Assembly: GCA_016271365.2 (NCBI GenBank)
Contig: CM028132.1
Coordinates: 1,188,403,001-1,188,467,000, forward strand
Length of the DNA stretch: 64,000 bases
Direction: 5' to 3'
From: Neoceratodus forsteri
Taxonomy: Eukaryota > Chordata > Ceratodontiformes > Ceratodontidae
A program made the position numbers and the translations under genes. Of this stretch, positions 22,585-32,767 are shown in pieces. The notes below the pieces were generated by a model. The model saw only the letters and a list, made by a program, of their open reading frames with translations. It was not told the DNA's origin and did no database searches. The first letter of the stretch is position 1; each line of letters opens with the position of its first letter.

Positions 22585-22867
22585 AAAATCATCTTGCAGG
22601 GCATGGCCTGGCTCAGTTCAAGATGAAAGCTCAATTTCTCAGCTCTCCAAGGACAACCAGCTATCTGTCGTCATCTACAGCCATCCAGGACAATAATATA
22701 AGTCAACAGTAACGTCCAGCAAGATAAAGTTCATATCTACAGCTTTGGTGGGTTATTTTCACAATTGCTTCAAGATTTGGTCTTTTTTCTACCCACCAAT
22801 CTTGTCTGTTTGCCTGGGCCTACTAGCATGACTGAGCAATAAATGCACCTTTCCTCACTCTCCAGAG

Positions 22868-24104
22868 TGGAAAATATGTTTCAGAAATTAATATCTGAAA
22901 TGAAAGATTTATAAATAGCTTCTCGGCAAAATTCAGCTACTCTGCAAACCTTGGACACTCACTTACTGAGCACTGAAAACAAAACTAAACAAAATGAATC
23001 CTCAGTCCAAGATCTCTAAGCTACCATAAGGGAACAGGACAGAACCATCAAAACACTCCAAACTAAAATAGAGGACATTGAAAATAGATGCCGCAGAAAT
23101 AACTTAAGATTCTTTGGCTTCCCTAAGGGTTCCGAACTTGGAGACACGACTGCCTTACTCCTGCATGTTTTGCCTGCTATGCTGCATCTTTCACCTGACC
23201 TTAACTTAATCATAGAGTGCGCTCCTACTGCTCACTGGGCTCTAGGCCAAGTCCAGACCAAAAACTGAGGCCAATAATCGCACGGTTTCTTAATTATGCT
23301 CACACCGAAATTATATTGCAGAAAGCAAGAGAAACCGGAATCCTGAAGTGGCAAGAATCTAGAATTTACATATACAGGGACTACTCTAAAGAATTATCTG
23401 CTAAAAGGCATGCTTTCAACCCAATCAAACAAGTATTACACCAAAAAGGGACAAGGTTTGCTTTCTGGTACCCTGCAGTGACGAGACTTTATTTGGGTAA
23501 TACATTTAAAAATTTTAACACCCCAGAATCCCTGTCTGCTTTCATTGAAACTTTACCAGCTCAAAATAGTGTTCCTCGCACTCCCGAATTGTTACACTCA
23601 GGACTCTTGGCTGATTTAACTTTTTGCGGGTTTGGAGCTGCTCAGGACACCACAGACTCACTCCCTACTCGTGTAGACACAGAAACACCTTGCCCGGATA
23701 GCTCACTCCCCAGGCAGTCGGCTCGTATTCAAGACAAAAAAAGTACCAACACCAAATCTGCCAGAACTGCCTGCTGTGAAGATCGGACCACAAACAAAAG
23801 CATTGCAGCTTCCAAAAGGGGCTCCCACCTGTCCTCACCACTTCCTGTGAATAATATGTTCGCCCCTCTACAAGACACAGTTATGTCCTCGTAAGAGGGT
23901 TTGTCCCAGGTAGATGCAGAGACTTTGCAGAACGTCCCTAACATCCTGGAAGCTGGACCAATCTCTGCCGATTCCTCCTGGGCAGAAATTGCCTCTAGTT
24001 CCCCTCTTAAGCCATGCGAACCACCAAAGGAAAAAAGGAAAGGCAAGAGTAACCGCAAATCCCTTCCTCTGACTTCCGAATCCTGTAAGGTGAGTGGAAC
24101 ATGA
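22868..24104 (+). pseudogene. L1 no. 2 ORF1 protein
   Basis: Begins near RVENMFQKLISEMKDL with a coiled coil (TLQTLDTHLLSTENKTKQNE, then TIKTLQTKIEDIENRCRRNN), an RRM (LRFFGFPKGSELGD) and a frameshift near 23225. It then continues GSRPSPDQKLRPIIARFLNY, DYSKELSAKRHAFNPIKQVL and TRFAFWYPAVTRLYLGNTFK. After the CTD a Ser/Pro/Thr-rich tail runs on to about 23894, and past a stop to 24104. In-frame stops occur near 22911 and 23020. The long C-terminal tail is unusual for L1 ORF1 and could be translated spacer. Confidence 0.78.
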
Positions 24105-25219
24105 TCAGTGACTTTTTATTAATATCTGCCATATCCTAAATCATTGCCTATGCAACCTGCTTGCTATTCAGGCTTCAAATAACTTTCAGGGATCTGCCTG
24201 AATACTAGTGTGGCTTCTTGCGGCAGACCTGCTTTCACTCACAGCAGGTACTTAACTGCCAAAGCTGTACATCATGGTTAGCATATTTATACAACTGAGT
24301 GCTCTCCTTCCCAAGACCAGCTTTCAACTTTAGCGCTCTTTAGACTCCACAGCACAAGTAATGCAAGCGGGATGCTAATTGGGTTAAAGATAACATTACA
24401 CTTTTTTTGTTAATGATTATTAACACTTATCTGACCAATCTCCTATTATGAATAATTCTCTGCTGTTGCAACAGGCACTCTTAAGGCTCCTAAGTGTACT
24501 TTAGGTTTCCCTTTTCATTTGATTTGACCTACTATCTCATAAAATCCTTTTTGTTGCTTAACCCCACTTATTACCTTACTACCCTCCCTGCAATCTCTTC
24601 AGTCTAGCTTTCCCCTTCTTTATTGTCTGTGGTCCTCTATTAAGGTAGCCTCACTACCTATGGCAGGCCATTTTCGAGATCCATGGTCCCATTACATTTT
24701 ATTACATAAACTCAGGCATTGTACCCTAATGGAGCTTTTTATTGCAAAGCCAAGGCATATGCTTGAAGCTGGATGCAATTGCTCTTAATGAAACTGAGCT
24801 CTCCCTTTTTGGGGTGATTCACTGAGCCTAAGCTCTAGACTCAGTCAGTCCTGCTCAAGATTCACTAAAGGAAGCTATTTTTGGGCATATGGACAGCTTC
24901 TTTAAACCCAATGGGGGACTGAACTTTCTCTTATATGGCACCAAAATTCTCAAAGACTGTGTACTACTTTTCACAGACAAACATCTACCCTATATGCTTA
25001 AGGAAAATCTCCCGTGTTCGTACTACCACTTCAGTTGATTGCATATGTGGGTTATAACTTTATTAAGAGTGCCCTGCTGCCCCATCTCGCTTTTACCTAT
25101 CTTTAATGTATACACCCTTGACTTAGTTACCATCCTGATTTGCTTGCTTAGCCAATAATTGTTTGTGTGTGTGTATATGTATATGTGTGTATATATGTGT
25201 ATATGTATCTCTATATATA

Positions 25220-25258
<39 letters not shown>

Positions 25259-25530
25259 TGTATATATACACACACACATTTAAATAGGCCTAACCTTTTT
25301 TAAGAGAGCAATCTAGTTCTGTTGGCTTTCTTTTTCCACTCAACTGTTATGTTACAGTATATTATGTCCTGGCTGTTGCTGCTACCAAAATATTTTACTT
25401 CTTCCTTGATACAATTACATTGAATTTCTTTGTTTCGTTTTTGATGAAGCTGTTATGCTGGTTTCCCCTTGGGAATCGTGTTTGTGTTTTAATCTTGACT
25501 AAGTTTGAAATAGTCCTTTCACTACATCTA
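24105..25530 (+). other. L1 no. 2 spacer, first part, with (TA)n
   Basis: Noncoding spacer after ORF1. A GT/TA microsatellite (GTGTGTATATGTATATGTG passing into TA repeats) lies at about 25163-25262. No ORF was recognised. Confidence 0.5.
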
Positions 25531-26492
25531 ATGTAGAACTAGAAAGCTTCGCTGTAAAAATAATTTCACTATCTTCGCTGGTGAGTGTTGTTCAGTGAAA
25601 TTATTTTGACAGTGAAGATTAGTAGCTGACGGCAGCATATTGCTCATTATTTAGATTAAAGTACTGTATTTTTAAGTTTGTATTCCGTTTACCTGCTGTA
25701 ATGACTTACATACAAGTACTCACAAGCAAGTATACCAGTGTGGAAGTCAGAGAAGTTTGAGCAACTGAGCAAGTTTGAGCAACTGTCGAATAGCCACACG
25801 ATACATAATCAGTGACTCGACATGGCACTCCACCACCACTCAAGCCTACAGTCTGAGCACCCCGAGTACCTTGGTACAAAGTGGTATACTACGGGGTCTA
25901 AAGTGTTAGAAGAGAATAATTATGAATAATTAAAGTGCACTTGTACTTTAGATTGGACTTCTGTGTTGTCATCCACCTACAGGGGGTAAGGACTAAACCC
26001 ATTGATGGGATTCGGTAATCAGGACCACATGGTCGGCGAGTTTTACTTCCTGGTTACTGGTGAAAACTTTTTCATGTAAACGTTGAATCTCTACTATGTT
26101 ATGATGTGGAATACACCCAAAAAACAAGACAAGTGGTAAGGTGAGTCAAACTTTATTCAAGAATACAGTGAAGAAAGCAAAACACACACAAAAAATTATT
26201 TTTCAGATTCCGGGCTTAGTTTCAGCTATGGAGCTCTTTGTGGCATTGCGGCTTGCATTTTGCTGCTTCATTCACCTCCAGTATCATCTGGAAAAAATTA
26301 AAACAGTCATAATGACAACAGCGCAAGTTCAGGTTTTGGCAAGGTGTGGTTGAAAAACAAGAGGCAACAGCTATCACTGAAAGAATATCAACATCCTAAA
26401 GAGATCAGCGTGTGATTCATTTATAGGTGCGATCAGGTGACATGGCTTCAAAGCGCGATATAAAGTTTATGTGTTTATTTCTAGTTCTACAG
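25531..26492. mobile_element. Nonautonomous DNA transposon with 15-bp TIRs, TA-flanked
   Basis: The ends ATGTAGAACTAGAAA (25531-25545) and, on the complement of 26478-26492, CTGTAGAACTAGAAA form inverted repeats matching at 14 of 15 bases. TA lies outside each end (25529-25530, 26493-26494), as in Tc1/mariner-type insertion. Just inside the left end a 24-bp stem (CTTCGCTGTAAAAATAATTT, complement at 25593-25617) makes a hairpin. The element is 962 bp with no transposase. It sits in the L1 no. 2 spacer. The TG...CA ends would also allow an LTR, but no direct TSD supports that. Confidence 0.55.
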
Positions 26493-26939
26493 TATAATCC
26501 TCATGTTATTAACTGTCTGATTTAACTTCATATACATCAGTGGTATCTCCACCTGGATTTAGTGCTAGTTAGCTACTGCACGCCCAGGTGCTTTATGAGA
26601 GAGAGAGAGAGTCTGCGTACCTCTGTGCTGACTGATATCTCATACCGCAATATAGAATGTTTGATTGTTATATATATAGAGTGTTCATATTTAAGTGTTG
26701 GTTAATTTGTTTACAATTGTTGGTGTTTTGTCACTTGGTAAAAAGGCGCATCAATTATAACTGTTGTAAAATCATACTCCTGCAACTCGCAATACTTTTT
26801 TGGTCCTGCACACATTCCCATACTCATTTCATCATGTTTCATAAACTATCTTATGCTTTTGGCCTCTCAGTGTCCCCGCCATGATCTTTTTTGAGTCCCA
26901 TTTTACCAGACAATCTGTACCTTAACTTTTACGCTAAAT
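26493..26939 (+). other. L1 no. 2 spacer, second part
   Basis: AT-rich spacer leading to the ORF2 ATG at 26940. It contains a short GA run at 26600-26610. No gene was seen. Confidence 0.45.
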
Positions 26940-29900
26940 ATGACTGATCTATTACTACACTCCTGGAATGTTAAGGAACTCAACTCTCCTTGTAAACGCA
27001 AACAAATTCTATCCCACCTTAAAAAAACAAAAGGCAAGGATTGCATTCTTATAGGAAACTAAGCTTCTGGCGGAGAACACTGATAGGCTAAAATGGGATT
27101 GGGTTGGCCACATATTTGCTTCTAAAAAAAGAGGTGTAGCAATTCTGATCCATAAAAATCTTAAATGGTCTCATTTAAAAACAATTACTGATACCGAAGG
27201 CAGATGGGTAATTGTTAAATTTAATACACCTTCTGGCTGTTTAACACTGGGTAACGTGTATGCTCCTAATTCTGACTCACCGGAATTTTTTAATAATTTG
27301 GCCCAACAAATTTTGTCTGACAATGTGGATAATGCTCCTATAGTGATGGGTGGGGATCTAAACCTCGCACTAGATGCACATTTAGACAGAAGCAACACTT
27401 TGTTGGATGCCCACCCTAGAAGTATTGACTCCCTGTCTTTACTCATGAAAGATTTTGGTCTTACAGAACTCTGGAGACTTTTTCATCCCAGAGAAAGGGA
27501 ATATAACTTCTATTCTCCACTTCGTAAGTCTTATAGTAGAATTGACTATTGGTTTGCATCCCATTCTATTGTAGATAAAGTAATTGAAACGTCAATTCTC
27601 CCAATGGTCATATCAGATCATTCTCTGGTTTGTATTCACTTACTCTGGGGCCCACCATTAGCTAAATCACCCATATGGCATCTGGATCCCATATTAATTA
27701 AAGACCCAGAATTTATCTCATGGGTTAAAATTCAAATCCAGGAATTTCTCTCTTTTAACAAACCCTCAGATACTTCTATGAACACATTATGGGAAGCCTT
27801 AAAAGTTACCATTCGAGGTAAAATTAAAAGTTTTGCAGCTCATCGTAAAAAAGCGAGAGAACAACAACTAGCTACCATGGAGAAACAACTTAAAGAAAAA
27901 TAATCCCTTTATCTCAGATCTCCAAAACCTGATCCTAATTCACCCCTCCACTTAGAAATTTTAGATTTTAGAATAAAAATGAATGAGTTCATAACTCGAA
28001 AAACCGAATTGGAATTATTCAAACTTAAACATAAATACTGGGTGCAAGGCGATAAATGTGGCGAACTATTAGCTTACCAACTTAAAAATCAACAGACAGA
28101 AAGGCATATAGTGGGCATTAAAGACCAATCAGGTCAGCTCCATACTGATGGTCCTTCTATTAATCAGAACATGATGTCCTTTTACAAACGATTATATACT
28201 CAGCCTAACTACGTCCCTAATCCCCATATTCAACACTTTCTAAATAGAATACATGTCCCCCATCTTTTTGATCAAGACAAAAAAGTCTTAGAGTCCCCTT
28301 TCACTTTGCAAGAAGTCAGAAATGCCCTTTCTTCCATAAAATCTGGCAAAGCTCCTGGCAGAGATGGCTTCCCTGTTGACTTTTATAAAGCATTTTCTGA
28401 TATTTTATGTCCCTTAATCTTTAAGGTCTTCCAGGAAGCTAATCAAACCGGTAGACTCCCCCCGATGTCAGAAGCCATTATAATTATAATACCAAAAAAG
28501 ATAAAGATCCTTCTTTCCCCTCTAGTTACAGACCAATATCTCTCTTAAATACATATGGAAAAATGTTTGCAAAACTTTTAAACTCCCGGTTGGAACCATT
28601 TATCTCTAAATTAGCTCATAAGTCCCAAGCAGGCTTTATTAACGGAAGAAATGGCTCCGATTACCTACGCTCATTATTTAATTTAATATATAAGGCTAAA
28701 TCTCTAAAAACACCTGCTGCTACTATAGCGATCGACTTTGAAAAGGCCTTTGATTCTTTAAGTTGGAATTACTTATACCAAACTTTAATTTTTTTGGTTT
28801 TCCCAATATGTTTTGCTCCTGGATTAAATTATTATATGCATCCCCCTCAGCAACAGTACTAACCAACTCCACACTTTCTTCCTCCTTCCCTCTGGCCAGA
28901 GGTACCAGGCAAGGTTACCCATTATCACCCTCCCTTTTTATCCTAGCGATGGAACTTCTATCTGCCTAGCTTCGCTTATCTAGTAATATTAAAGGGATTC
29001 CCATCGGTAATCTTCGTTATACCTCTCAATCGTATGCAGATGATCTCTTAATTCTTCTAGAAAATCTCGAAGAAGCAGGGCATTCACTGGTAAACCTACT
29101 TAATGAATTCACCACAATCTCAGGCCTGGCATTAAACTTCAGCAAAACCTAAACATTACCCTTAAACTCTCTTTGTAAACCGTATATGAATAACTCTTTG
29201 GGCTTTCGATGGGCTCCCCAGGGTCTAACATATCTTGGAATTAAAATCATCCTGAACTTAGAGAAAACATGGGAAGCTAATTTTACTCCTCTTTTATCCA
29301 GTATTAGAACCATTTTAGATTGGTGGAAATTACTCAACGTATCTTTCACAGGAAAGATAGCAGCTATTAAAATGACCATTGCATCTAAAATATTTTATCT
29401 TTTTGCTAATATCCCTTTATTTCTTCCTATCAGTTTCTTAAACAAACTTGACAAACTTATTGGTAATTTTATATGGCAGGGGAAACCTCCGAGGTTTAGT
29501 TGCACTAAGCTGCATCTGCACTGATCTAAATGGGGCTTTGGATTGCCCTGGTATAATGTTTACCTATGTACCTTCTGCACCACTCAAACCATCAAATGGT
29601 TTAGCAAGCCTACACCCCAAACACCACTATGGGTAGAAATGGAAACCTCACTCAGTGTAAGTAAATGCCCTACAACCTTTATCTATAATGCCCTTCCTCC
29701 TATGCTAAGATTTCATCCCACAATTTTGTCTTCTGTTTACTGTTGGAAACAAATCCATCAACAGCTAAAATCTAACCCAACTCCTCTCATTTATGCTCCT
29801 ATTTGGGGCAATCTAAATATTGCCCTTGAGAAATATCCCATCTTTTGTTGCTCATGGCATAATAAAGGTGTATCCTTCTTAGGGGATATCCTAATAAAAA

Positions 29901-30718
29901 CACTGTCATCCCAAAACCTTTCAATGAACTGTGTATTCAATGGGAACTTCCTATGCAAGATTTTTGGAAATATCTCCAACTCCGTACTGCATGCAACACC
30001 TTTTTTGAACACTTACATACACATGATATTCATGACCAACATATCACCTCATGGATCAGTTCTACCTCTAGTTTGACCAGTATCATATATAAGGATATCA
30101 GAAATACATTGTCAGACCAATCCCTAAAAGCTAAAACTAAGTGGAGCCAACTTCTGAACTATGATATATCAGACTCCCAATGGCATAAGTGCTGGTTCCT
30201 TATCCACAAAACATTCATGGATACTCGTAGTTATCTAATCCAGACAAAATCCTTCACCTCTGGTACAGAACACCTTCTGTTCTATACTGTATAGGCTTAA
30301 TTAACTCCAACAACTGCCGGTGTTGCAACAAATCTAATGGGAATTTACTTCATATATTATGGTACTGTGACCCCATTCTCAAACTTTGGTCTAAAGTTCA
30401 ACAATTTGCATCTAAAGTGATGGGCCATACTGTCACTTTTGACCCTAAAGTTTCCCTACTCAGAATTCCCGCTTTCTCTAATGTCTCTCTCTCTCTCAAG
30501 CGCAATATAAATAGCTTAACTTACTCTCCCTGCAAGTTAAACGACTCATATTAATATCATGGAGAACAACAAATATCCCCACTCTTTCTGATATCCTTAA
30601 AAATCTTTCCTAATGTACCTCTCTGGAACATATTACCTATGACGCCCATAATCGGCTTAATGAATATGGTAAATGTTGGCAGGACTATCTTAACTACCTT
30701 CGCAATGCAAACAACTAA
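26940..30718 (+). pseudogene. L1 no. 2 ORF2 (endonuclease, RT, Cys/His end)
   Basis: Starts MTDLLLHSWNVKELNSPCKR. A one-base loss at about 27057 alters the QET motif (reads as a stop, then ETKLLAEN). Motifs follow: LGNVYAPNSDS, VMGGDLNLALD, YSRIDYWFAS and VISDHSLVCIHL. RT: GKAPGRDGFPVDFYKAF, YRPISLLNTYGKMFAKLL (frameshift near 28500), QAGFINGRNGSDYL, AIDFEKAFDSLSW, RGTRQGYPLSPSLFILAMEL and SYADDLLIL (YADD at 29033-29044). C-terminal motif: CRCC-(7)-H-(4)-C near 30315-30370. Stops at 27901 and 28969 among others. Less decayed than the L1 at 8024 in the endonuclease region. Confidence 0.9.
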
Positions 30719-31199
30719 CGGACATTTAAAGAAACACCTTCTGATACTTATAACAGTCTCTATGTTATGACCTCTCTTTAGAATTGATGCTGTCTCTCTT
30801 TACTTAGAAACTTTTTATTTCTTTTTAGACACTGTTCCTGTCTTTATATAATTATTTTTTGTAGAAATTTAAGTGATACTTCCCTATGCCTTACTTAGCA
30901 AGTAAATAATGTATTTTTTCCACTCACAATATGCTTATACTCCATAACTCTCTTTTATCAGAACACAGTTTTGACTTACTGAAGTTTATTACTTTTTAGC
31001 TGAGAGAAATAATTGATAGTTTTTCTTCAACCAGATTTAGCTAAAAAAGAATATAACCTTATTGTTTATAAAACTCTGCCATCTAATATACTTGCTGTGC
31101 ATTATATACATTCATACCAGTATATCTGTATTAGGAAGTCTGTTTGTATTCCTAAAATGTTTGAATAAACAGATAAAGTCAAAACAAAATCATCTTGCA

Positions 31200-31600
31200 C
31201 TTGTGCCATCTTAATCATGCTGTTATCAGTTTGAATTGTTAAACATCTTAGTGGTGTGTCACAGTCTGTCCTCCAAGGAGAGACTGCAGTTAAAGTCACC
31301 TTGAAGAATCAATAATCTTCCTGCGTAAATGAATGGTTGTATGCTTTTAAATAAATCCACCAGTGCTGAGATGGATTGGGGGCATAGATATTTATTAATC
31401 AATCATTCGGATTGAAGTAAACCACATCCAACATTAGGGCTGTACCCGGACAAATCTCTACTAGCTTCTGTACAGTGAAGCCTAACCTCTTGAAGAATAT
31501 GACAACTCCATCGCATATATCCTCTCCCTGAGACCAGAAGGAGACCCCTGAGACCCATAGCTGTGTGCCTGTGATATTTCAATTGTGTATTTTATTCCCA
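31200..31600 (-). pseudogene. Tx1-like LINE no. 1: ORF2 endonuclease, middle part
   Basis: Minus-strand reading: AMGLRGLLLVSGRGYMRWSC, then an EVRLHCTEA segment, FIYAGRLLILQGDFNCSLSL and EDRL, with frame changes before TPLRCLTIQTDN. GDFNC is the APE-endonuclease Asp/Asn motif. It directly follows the L1 TSD and ends at the MIR-like SINE, so this piece is trapped between two later insertions. Confidence 0.65.
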
Positions 31601-31780
31601 GTTGTTTAACCAGGAGTGGCATACTAAGCTGAAAGCTTGTTTACAGGTGCGACCTGGAAGCACAGGGAAGTTAAGTGACTTGCTCAGGGTCACACAGTGT
31701 GCAAGTGAGGGCTGTGGGATTCAAACTCAGGTCTCTAGATTTGTAGCTCAGAGCCTTAAACCACTGTGCTATACTGTCTC
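31601..31780 (-). mobile_element. MIR/CORE-SINE-like element, copy C
   Basis: Nearly identical in layout to the copies at 2668 and 20676: the minus strand reads AGCACAGTGGTTTAAGGCTC, TGAGTTTGAATCCCACAGCC, GTGTGACCCTGAGCAAGTCA, and ends CACTCCTGGTTAAACAACTG. It interrupts the first motif of the Tx1-like endonuclease (between IVFMQDI and the next block). Confidence 0.75.
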
Positions 31781-31918
31781 AAGTTCATATGTCTTGCATG
31801 AAGACAATGTTACTCGGAAGGGAAAGAAGTAAAGCAAGAGTCATGAGTTTCTTTTTATGACCCTCGATGTTACTAACATTTAAGATCATTGGGTTTAATA
31901 TCAGTCCTCTACACATGG
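31781..31918 (-). pseudogene. Tx1-like LINE no. 1: start of ORF2 endonuclease
   Basis: Minus-strand reading LNVSNIEGHKKKLMTLALLL followed by SNIVFMQDI. It fits the opening of Tx1/L1 ORF2 (LNVNSI---KR---L------IVFLQET), with the catalytic Glu region changed to MQDI. ORF1 of the same element lies beyond the CR1 insertion, at 37885-42125. Confidence 0.6.
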
Positions 31919-31921
31919 GAG

Positions 31922-32368
31922 TAACAAACACAGAAATATAGAATTTGTAGGCAGAAGAAGACTGCTTGGCCCACCCAGTCTACCAAGGTGTTCCCTGCCT
32001 GTTCTGCCTCCACAGACCCTATCTGGTCTCTGGTGAACCTCCCACCTCTCTGCCTCTTTTCTAATATAGCCCTATGTTTATCCCATACATGCATGACCCC
32101 CCCAACACACTGTTCTAGCATCCAATACTTTTGCTGGCAGTCTGTCCCAGGCATCCCCCACCCTTTCAGTAAAGATTCAATATCTTCTTGAACCTCAGCC
32201 CCTCCTGTTTCATCACATGTTCCCTAGTCCTGGTGCACTTTTTCATTTGAAAGAGACTCTCCTCCACCTGTGCCCTGTTCACCTCTGTAAGGTACTTGTA
32301 GGTCTCAACATGTCACTTCTCTCTCTGTCTTTTCTTCCAGGATGTACATGTTGAGATCCTTCAGTCTC
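31922..32368 (-). pseudogene. CR1 LINE, 3' part (host of the L2 insertion)
   Basis: Minus-strand reading LKDLNMYILEEKTERSDMLR, a frayed Arg-rich segment, FTERVGDAWDRLPAKVLDAR, and the 3' terminal segment GGCCCACCCAGTCTACC (plus strand) with AGAAATATAGAATTTG at 31930. It is the CR1 ORF2 C-terminus and 3' UTR. The same CR1 continues at 37212 after the 4.8-kb L2, and sequence reads through exactly at the TTCAGTCTC duplication. Confidence 0.8.
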
Positions 32369-32767
32369 AAATCAAATCAAATCACTCTTTATTTATATAG
32401 GGCGCCTTTCTTAAACCAAGGCGCCTGTACAATATTACATACAACAATAAATAGTTAAAACATCATTAAGATATTCAGAAATCATTATAGGCTTTACTAA
32501 AAAGGTAGGTCTTCAAAGTTCCTTCAAAACTTTGGACAGTCGAGCAATTTTGCACCTGACGAGGTAGAGAATTCCACAGGGTTGGGGCCATAAAACTAAA
32601 AGATCTGGCCCCTGAAGTTTTTAAACAAACCCTGGGAATCTCTAACAATCCCTCGTCAGTGGATCAGAGAGAGCGGGGGGACAGTAGAGATAAAGGAGAT
32701 CTTTTAGGTAAGCAGGTCCCTGATCATGTAGGGCCTTATAGGTCAGCAAACTGAACTTGAAGGTGAT

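Larger units (their letters stand above)
22599..31185 (+). mobile_element. L1 LINE no. 2, about 8.6 kb including a nested element
   Basis: Flanked by a perfect 14-bp TSD, AAAATCATCTTGCA, at 22585-22598 and 31186-31199. ORF1 is at about 22868-24104 and ORF2 at 26940-30718. A 3' UTR ends with TTGAATAAACAGATAAAGTC and A's. Its spacer is enlarged by a TIR element at 25531-26492 and a (TA)n tract. The Tx1-like ORF2 resumes on the other side of the TSD (endonuclease at 31200-31600), so the L1 is younger than that Tx1 element. Perfect TSDs make it younger than the L1 at 8024. Confidence 0.88.
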
